In this document: in pieces, positions 60,467-64,000 of the stretch
Numbering within the stretch: position 1 is the stretch's first letter
How the letters are laid out: each line of letters starts with the position of its first letter
DNA from: Mogibacterium kristiansenii
GTDB taxonomy: Bacteria; Bacillota; Clostridia; Peptostreptococcales; Anaerovoracaceae
DNA length: 64,000 nucleotides
Assembly: GCF_009695905.1 (NCBI RefSeq)
Contig: NZ_VUNA01000008.1
Coordinates: 1 to 64,000 of the forward strand
Reading direction: 5' to 3'
Made by a program: the position numbers and the translations under genes
The notes under the pieces: model-generated
What the model was told of the DNA's origin: nothing
The model's input: only the letters and a program-made list of their open reading frames with translations
Databases searched by the model: none

Positions 60467-63154
60467 ATGAAAAAGAATCTTGCGAAAACATACGATCCAA
60501 AGGACTTTGAGGATCGTATTTATGAGACTTGGGAGGAGTCCGGTGCGTTTAACGCCGAAGTGGATCCGGACAAAAAACCGTTTACCATCGTAATGCCGCC
60601 GCCAAATATCACGGGGCAGCTGCACATGGGACACGCTTTGGACCAGACTCTTCAGGACGTGCTCACCCGTTGGAAGCGTATGGAAGGCTACAGCGCACTG
60701 TGGCTTCCGGGCAGCGATCACGCCAGCATTGCCACCGAGGTAAAAGTAGCAAACAAGCTCTATGAAGATACCGGCAAGCACAAGAGTGAATTCACTCGAG
60801 AGGAGTTTCTGGAGTACGCTTGGGCGTGGAAAGAGGAGTACGGCAGCCGGATTACGAAGCAGTGCCGAAAGCTGGGCGACTCCTGCGATTGGCGGAGAGA
60901 GCGCTTCACCATGGATGAGGGCTGCAACAAGGCCGTAACGAAATTCTTCATCGATCTTTACAACAAAGGTTGGATTTATCGCGGAAACCGCTTGATTAAC
61001 TGGTGCCCGAGCTGCAAGACGTCCCTGTCGGATGCAGAGGTAGAGCACGAGGACGAAAACGGAAAGTATTGGTATTTCCGTTATCCGGCAGTGGATGGCG
61101 GAGAGGGAATTGTAGTGGCGACATCCCGTCCGGAGACCATGTTCGGCGATATTGCCATTGCGGTTCATCCGAGTGATGAGAGATATAAGGATTTGGTGGG
61201 CAAGAACGTATACCTGCCGATTCTGAACCGGGAGATTCCGGTCATCGCAGACGAGTATCCGGATCCGGAAAAGGGAACCGGTGCGGTGAAGATTACGCCG
61301 GCACACGACCCGAACGACTTCGAGGTAGGTGCCCGTCACGATCTTGAAATCCTGAGCTGCATGAATGACGATGCCACCATGAACGAGCTGGCCGGCAAAT
61401 ACGAAGGTATGGACCGGTACGAGTGCCGGAAGGCGTGGGTAAAGGAGCTGGAAGAGGCAGGTTACCTGGTTAAGACGGAAGATATGGTCATTCCGGTGGG
61501 TAAGTGCTACCGCTGCCACAGCGCTATTGAACCGATGCTGTCGGATCAGTGGTTCGTAAAGATGGAAGAGCTGGCAAAACCGGCCATCGAGGCGGCAACT
61601 TCCGGAGAGCTGGAGCACATTCCGGCAAGATTTGAGAAGATCTATCTGAATTGGCTGAACGATATTCATGACTGGTGCATTTCCCGTCAGCTGTGGTGGG
61701 GACACCGGATTCCGGCATACTACTGCGACGAATGCGGTGAACTGGTGGTGGCAGACCACATGCCGGAGACATGTCCGAAGTGCGGCGGACACCACTTCCA
61801 TCAGGACGAGGATGTACTGGATACCTGGTTCAGTTCGGCTCTGTGGCCATTCTCCACACTGGGCTGGCCGGAGAAGACACCGGAACTGGATTACTTCTAT
61901 CCGACTTCCGTTATGGTAACCGGATACGATATCCTGTTCTTCTGGGTTATCCGAATGGTATTCTCCGCATGCGAAACGATGCACGAAATCCCGTTCAAAT
62001 ACGTATTCCTGCATGGTCTGGTACGTGATGAACAGGGACGGAAGATGAGCAAATCCCTGGGCAACGGAATCGATCCGCTGGTTGTCATCGACCAGTACGG
62101 TGCAGATGCACTGAGATTCATGCTGTGCACCGGAATTTCTCCGGGTAACGATACTCGATTCCTGACCAGCCGTCTGGAATCTTCCCGAAACTTCGCCAAT
62201 AAGCTGTGGAACGCATCCCGATTCACCATTATGAATTTACAGGATGAAGATGGCAATTTCCTGCCGATGGCAGATGAAGCGACTGCCGTTCTCCAGGACG
62301 AGGACAAGTGGATGATTTCCAGAGTGAATGCGGCCGCAAAAGCAGTGACCGAATCTCTGGATAAGTTCGAGCTGGGCCTGGCCGGACAGAAGGTATATGA
62401 AGTTATTTGGGATGAGTACTGCGACTGGTACATCGAAATCGTCAAGAGAAGACTGTACGGGGAGGACGAGGAGGATAAGAAGACGGCGAGATATGTCCTG
62501 CAGAAGACGCTGAAGGATCTGATTAAGCTGCTCCATCCGTTCATGCCGTTCATTACCGAGGAAATCTGGGGATTCCTTCCAAAAGAAGGATCGGAAACCG
62601 GTGCGGATGCGATGCTGATTCGGGCATCTTGGCCGCAGTACGACGAGAATCTGGAATATCCGGACGCGACGGCTCGCATCGAAACGGCAATCGCAGCCAT
62701 CAAGGCGGTTCGTAACATTCGTGTAGAAGCGGATGCGGCACCGAGCCGGAAACTGAACATGATTGTCCGGACGGATTCCCTGGCGGATACCATTGAAGGT
62801 ACCGGAGACATCATCCGTAAGATTGCCAACGTGGTGGAAATCACCGTGGAAGGCACCGACGGGGATGCGCCGAAAGATGTAATGTCCGCGGTCATCGACG
62901 GTGCGGAAATCCTGATTCCGCTGGAAGATCTGGTGGACTTCGAGGCGGAGCTGGAAAGACTTCAAAAAGAAAAGAAGCGTCTGGAAGGCGAAGTAACCCG
63001 CGTGGAGAAGAAATTGTCCAACAAGGGCTTCGTGGAGAAGGCACCGGAAGCGGTCGTAAACCAGGAGAAGGAAAAACAAGAAAAATATAAAGAAATGCTG
63101 GCAACCGTAGTTGCCCGTTTGGAATCTATGGGAGCGAAAAGTGACAACGAATAG
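60467..63154 (+). CDS. valS: Valyl-tRNA synthetase
   Basis: This 895-residue class I synthetase has PPPNITGQLHMGHAL (HIGH-type), WLPGSDHASIATE, the editing domain with TSRPETMFGDIAIAVHP, KMSKSLGNGIDP, and a C-terminal coiled coil (LVDFEAELERLQKEKKRLEGEV). It charges tRNA-Val. A run of similar length and order is typical. A zinc-like CDECGELV...CPKCGGH pair is present. GATAGGAGAACTAA lies ahead of ATG 60467. Its last 14 bases overlap the folC start. No T-box leader is visible upstream, which is different from many Bacillota valS genes. Confidence 0.96.
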   Translation: MKKNLAKTYDPKDFEDRIYETWEESGAFNAEVDPDKKPFTIVMPPPNITGQLHMGHALDQTLQDVLTRWKRMEGYSALWLPGSDHASIATEVKVANKLYEDTGKHKSEFTREEFLEYAWAWKEEYGSRITKQCRKLGDSCDWRRERFTMDEGCNKAVTKFFIDLYNKGWIYRGNRLINWCPSCKTSLSDAEVEHEDENGKYWYFRYPAVDGGEGIVVATSRPETMFGDIAIAVHPSDERYKDLVGKNVYLPILNREIPVIADEYPDPEKGTGAVKITPAHDPNDFEVGARHDLEILSCMNDDATMNELAGKYEGMDRYECRKAWVKELEEAGYLVKTEDMVIPVGKCYRCHSAIEPMLSDQWFVKMEELAKPAIEAATSGELEHIPARFEKIYLNWLNDIHDWCISRQLWWGHRIPAYYCDECGELVVADHMPETCPKCGGHHFHQDEDVLDTWFSSALWPFSTLGWPEKTPELDYFYPTSVMVTGYDILFFWVIRMVFSACETMHEIPFKYVFLHGLVRDEQGRKMSKSLGNGIDPLVVIDQYGADALRFMLCTGISPGNDTRFLTSRLESSRNFANKLWNASRFTIMNLQDEDGNFLPMADEATAVLQDEDKWMISRVNAAAKAVTESLDKFELGLAGQKVYEVIWDEYCDWYIEIVKRRLYGEDEEDKKTARYVLQKTLKDLIKLLHPFMPFITEEIWGFLPKEGSETGADAMLIRASWPQYDENLEYPDATARIETAIAAIKAVRNIRVEADAAPSRKLNMIVRTDSLADTIEGTGDIIRKIANVVEITVEGTDGDAPKDVMSAVIDGAEILIPLEDLVDFEAELERLQKEKKRLEGEVTRVEKKLSNKGFVEKAPEAVVNQEKEKQEKYKEMLATVVARLESMGAKSDNE

Positions 63155-64000
63155 TCAAAAGGTTATTGATGCTATTCATGACAGCACTGCGCGAAAAGGT
63201 CCGATGGGATTGGACCGGATGAGAAGACTTCTCAGCCTTCTGGGAAATCCGGAAGAAAAATTGAATATTTTTCACGTGGCCGGGACCAACGGAAAGGGAT
63301 CCGTGGCCACGTACCTTTCTTCCATCTTGCAGGAAGCGGGATATACGGTGGGCGTACATACTTCGCCGCACGTTATGGTGTACAATGAGCGATTTATGAT
63401 CAACAACCACCTGATTTCCGATGAGGCCTTTACCCGATACGGGGAGGCGGTTCTGAACTACAATGAATGGCTGAATCAGGAAGGATATGGATACCTGTCC
63501 GAGTTCGAAATTCTGACGGCGATTGCTTACCTGTTCTTTGCAGACAACGGTGTGGACTACATGATTTCCGAAGTGGGTCTGGGCGGCGTCATCGATTCTA
63601 CCAATACTATCGAGCATCCGGTTTCCACCGTTATCACGCAGGTGGGACGGGATCACACGGGCATTCTGGGAGATACCCTTCGGGAAATTGCCTGGAACAA
63701 GGCCGGAATTATTAAAGCTGGCATTCCGGTGATTTCGGAAAGTGTGGAACCGGAAACGCAAGAATTCATCCGTTGGAAGGCGGAACAGAAAGGTTCGGAA
63801 TTTCTGGACGTCTCCGATTCGGAGTACAAGATTGTTTCCCGGCGGCCGGAGATGCTGTTCGATGTGACCATCGGAGAGAAAGAATACCGGGATTTGCACC
63901 TGTCCATGCAGGGCGACCATCAAGTACGTAATGCGGTTACGGCGATGATGGCTCTGCTGAAAGCGTGTGAAGAAGGAAAGGTCTCCGTCTCCGAGGAGCA
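63141..64000 (+). CDS. folC: Folylpolyglutamate synthase/dihydrofolate synthase, partial
   Basis: The reading frame opens at GTG 63141, inside the end of valS, behind GGGAGCG, and runs to the window edge without a stop (about 286 codons). It has the FolC/Mur ligase ATP motif HVAGTNGKGSVATYLSSIL, the TSPHVMVYNERF segment, EVGLGGVIDSTNTI and GRDHTGILGDTLREIAWNKAGIIK with the carbamylated-lysine-type site. It adds glutamate to folates. It is only the N-terminal two thirds of a protein of about 430 residues. FolD, encoded nearby, belongs to the same cofactor network. Confidence 0.93.
   Translation, partial: MTTNSQKVIDAIHDSTARKGPMGLDRMRRLLSLLGNPEEKLNIFHVAGTNGKGSVATYLSSILQEAGYTVGVHTSPHVMVYNERFMINNHLISDEAFTRYGEAVLNYNEWLNQEGYGYLSEFEILTAIAYLFFADNGVDYMISEVGLGGVIDSTNTIEHPVSTVITQVGRDHTGILGDTLREIAWNKAGIIKAGIPVISESVEPETQEFIRWKAEQKGSEFLDVSDSEYKIVSRRPEMLFDVTIGEKEYRDLHLSMQGDHQVRNAVTAMMALLKACEEGKVSVSEE

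Overview
The window looks like a chromosome segment of an anaerobic Gram-positive bacterium of the Bacillota, class Clostridia. The evidence is a SCIFF peptide with its radical SAM maturase, an [FeFe]-hydrogenase maturase (HydE), NhaC, and the gene orders tig-clpP-clpX-lon-engB and rplS-rbgA-rnhB. Strong AGGAGG ribosome binding sites and rho-independent terminators fit the same assignment. The exact family cannot be settled from sequence reading alone.

Bases 1 to about 12,900 are an accessory island, visibly more AT-rich in its first 7 kb. It holds two separate CD-NTase plus SLATT (2TM) cassettes of the SMODS/CBASS kind, one on each strand and pointing at each other (489-3237 and 6866-5117). 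The first is followed by a one-TM protein and a SEC-C protein. Further on are an AbiEi/AbiEii-like toxin-antitoxin pair under a 14-bp palindrome, and three copies of DUF4143-type AAA ATPases, only one of them intact. Between these lie remnants of mobile DNA: IS21-like ends and broken istA genes, IS1634-like and IS30-like fragments, a radC tail, an ssDNA-binding YdbC protein and the start of a DUF3991-type primase.

From 12,960 the segment is mostly intact chromosome. The minus-strand block 12,962-16,459 makes nucleotide sugars (sugar nucleotidyltransferase, an HTH-fused UDP-glucose 6-dehydrogenase, a UDP-uronate epimerase). The plus-strand operon 16,812-22,933 joins a fused arsenosugar-type glycosyltransferase, a BusR-like c-di-AMP-type regulator, a Nudix hydrolase, a phosphodiesterase, phosphoglucomutase and phosphoglucose isomerase. 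Region 23,023-31,975 carries an XRE regulator, NhaC, HydE, an LDH2/malate dehydrogenase, GAPDH, an ADP-forming acyl-CoA synthetase alpha subunit, an unknown membrane protein and a Usp protein, which fits fermentative energy metabolism. The SCIFF peptide and its maturase follow, then rdgB, yihY and a lipid kinase.

Between 36,330 and 37,370 there is no convincing gene. It holds eight exactly 96-bp tandem units built of long inverted repeats whose arms change in a compensating way. I regard this as the most unusual structure in the window. After it come divergent serA/serC on overlapping promoters, a D,D-carboxypeptidase homologue that has lost its catalytic motifs, uvrC, a DUF1292 protein, tRNA-Leu(CAG), murI, a CYTH protein, the tig-clpP-clpX-lon-engB-hpt block, an MBL/beta-CASP nuclease, a Nudix ADP-ribose hydrolase, a XerD homologue with two altered catalytic histidines, rplS, rbgA, an RNase HII-RNase HI fusion, folD, a small alarmone synthetase, valS and the start of folC, which runs off the window.
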